DNA from: Lactobacillus sp. YT155 | GTDB lineage: Bacteria; Bacillota; Bacilli; Lactobacillales; Lactobacillaceae | Length of the DNA: 64,000 bases | NCBI RefSeq assembly: GCF_030504545.1 | Contig: NZ_JAUKWP010000001.1 | Coordinates: 233,255 to 297,254 of the forward strand | Direction: 5' to 3' | Part shown: positions 63,559 to 64,000 of the stretch, one piece after another | Numbering within the stretch: position 1 is the first letter of the stretch | How the letters are laid out: each line of letters begins with the position of its first letter | Made by a program: the position numbers and the translations under genes | Notes under the pieces: generated by a model | The model's input: the letters and a program-made list of their open reading frames with translations, nothing else | What the model was told of the DNA's origin: nothing | The model's database searches: none

Positions 63559-64000
63559 ATGAATCAAGGAACAAAAATTATTACTTTAGATAATGGATAC
63601 CATCTTTGGACCAGAACTGTTGGACACGGAGACATTAAGTTACTCTGCCTCCATGGTGGCCCTGGTGGAACACATGAATATTGGGAAAACTTCGGTGACG
63701 AATTAGCCGATCTCGGTGTTCAAGTATCAATGTACGATCAATTAGGATCATTTTACTCAGACCAACCCGACTACTCTGATCCAGCAATAGCCGAGAAATA
63801 TTTAACTTATGACTACTTCTTGGATGAAGTCGAAGAAGTTCGCCAAAAACTTGGATTAGATGACTTTTATCTAATCGGACAATCTTGGGGTGGAGCCTTA
63901 GTACAAATGTATGCCGAAAAATACGGTCAACACTTAAAAGGTGCTATCATTTCTAGCATGGTTGATGAAATTGACGAATATGTTACAAGTATTAATCAAT
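63559..64000 (+). CDS. pepI: Proline iminopeptidase, N-terminal part (runs off right edge)
   Basis: 147 residues visible, from ATG 63559 with GGAGGTG upstream. Alpha/beta hydrolase with HGGPGGTHEYW near 33-43 (oxyanion region) and nucleophile serine in GQSWGGALVQMY near 107-118. These match lactobacillar PepI, which removes N-terminal proline from peptides. The C-terminal acid and histidine lie outside the window. Confidence 0.9.
   Translation, partial: MNQGTKIITLDNGYHLWTRTVGHGDIKLLCLHGGPGGTHEYWENFGDELADLGVQVSMYDQLGSFYSDQPDYSDPAIAEKYLTYDYFLDEVEEVRQKLGLDDFYLIGQSWGGALVQMYAEKYGQHLKGAIISSMVDEIDEYVTSINQ

Overview
The window looks like chromosome from a low-GC Gram-positive lactic acid bacterium of the Lactobacillaceae, most likely the Companilactobacillus group (taxon is inference). 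Reasons: AT-rich coding with strong AGGAGG ribosome sites, perfect CcpA cre boxes, sugar PTS genes, glpK-glpO-glpF, LPQTxG/E sortase signals, a D-aspartate-ligase-like ATP-grasp enzyme, HelD, and paired Fluc fluoride channels. I saw no rRNA, tRNA, CRISPR array, prophage or complete insertion sequence.

1-4.8 kb: a minus-strand mannose-family PTS operon (IIB, IIC, IID) followed by two SIS-domain enzymes, headed by two GntR/UTRA regulators. The layout resembles the enterobacterial fructoselysine/glucoselysine (gfr) operon. 5-9.6 kb: a D-aspartate-ligase-like protein, a 6-phospho-beta-glucosidase behind a BglG/LicT-type antiterminator site, a CPBP membrane protease homologue and a HAD phosphatase. 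9.7-14.1 kb: the glycerol operon glpK-glpO-glpF with a cre-like box. 14.1-14.8 kb: an Fst-like type I toxin-antitoxin locus between two inverted copies of a dispersed ~114-bp structured repeat. 14.8-21.5 kb: two oxidoreductases, a C69 dipeptidase, small genes of unknown function, a methyltransferase and a hyaluronan-synthase-like glycosyltransferase.

21.6-30 kb: a TetR-headed co-directional cluster (KTR cysteine-rich protein, membrane proteins, DUF1307 lipoprotein, MFS efflux pump, LPXTG surface protein, ABC exporter), possibly an envelope or efflux module. 31-38 kb: a MarR/membrane-protein cassette bounded by a duplicated carbamate-kinase 3' end, then a deiminase, carbamoyltransferase, MFS transporter and carbamate kinase operon under a TetR regulator and CcpA. 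This last operon has the logic of agmatine or arginine deiminase fermentation, but the deiminase and carbamoyltransferase lack canonical substrate motifs, so it may act on a different guanidino compound. It is the best candidate for new metabolism here.

38-47 kb: small accessory genes: LytTR/DUF3021 pair, tandem duplicated membrane-anchored proteins, AraC, VOC, TfoX, GNAT, a serine beta-lactamase-like protein, HicAB, and an XRE-linked envelope operon. 47.5-54 kb: guaA, a DUF5105-like lipoprotein, a leucine-rich LPXTG protein, coaA, GNAT and an SGNH esterase, with four more copies of the dispersed repeat in two tandem pairs. 54-64 kb: an alpha/beta hydrolase, a second Fst-type toxin-antitoxin locus, an AEC transporter with a D-2-hydroxyacid dehydrogenase facing a CitA/CitB-like two-component system, HelD, two fluoride channels, and the start of a proline iminopeptidase.

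All calls come from reading the sequence. Family names rest on motif recognition, not database searches.
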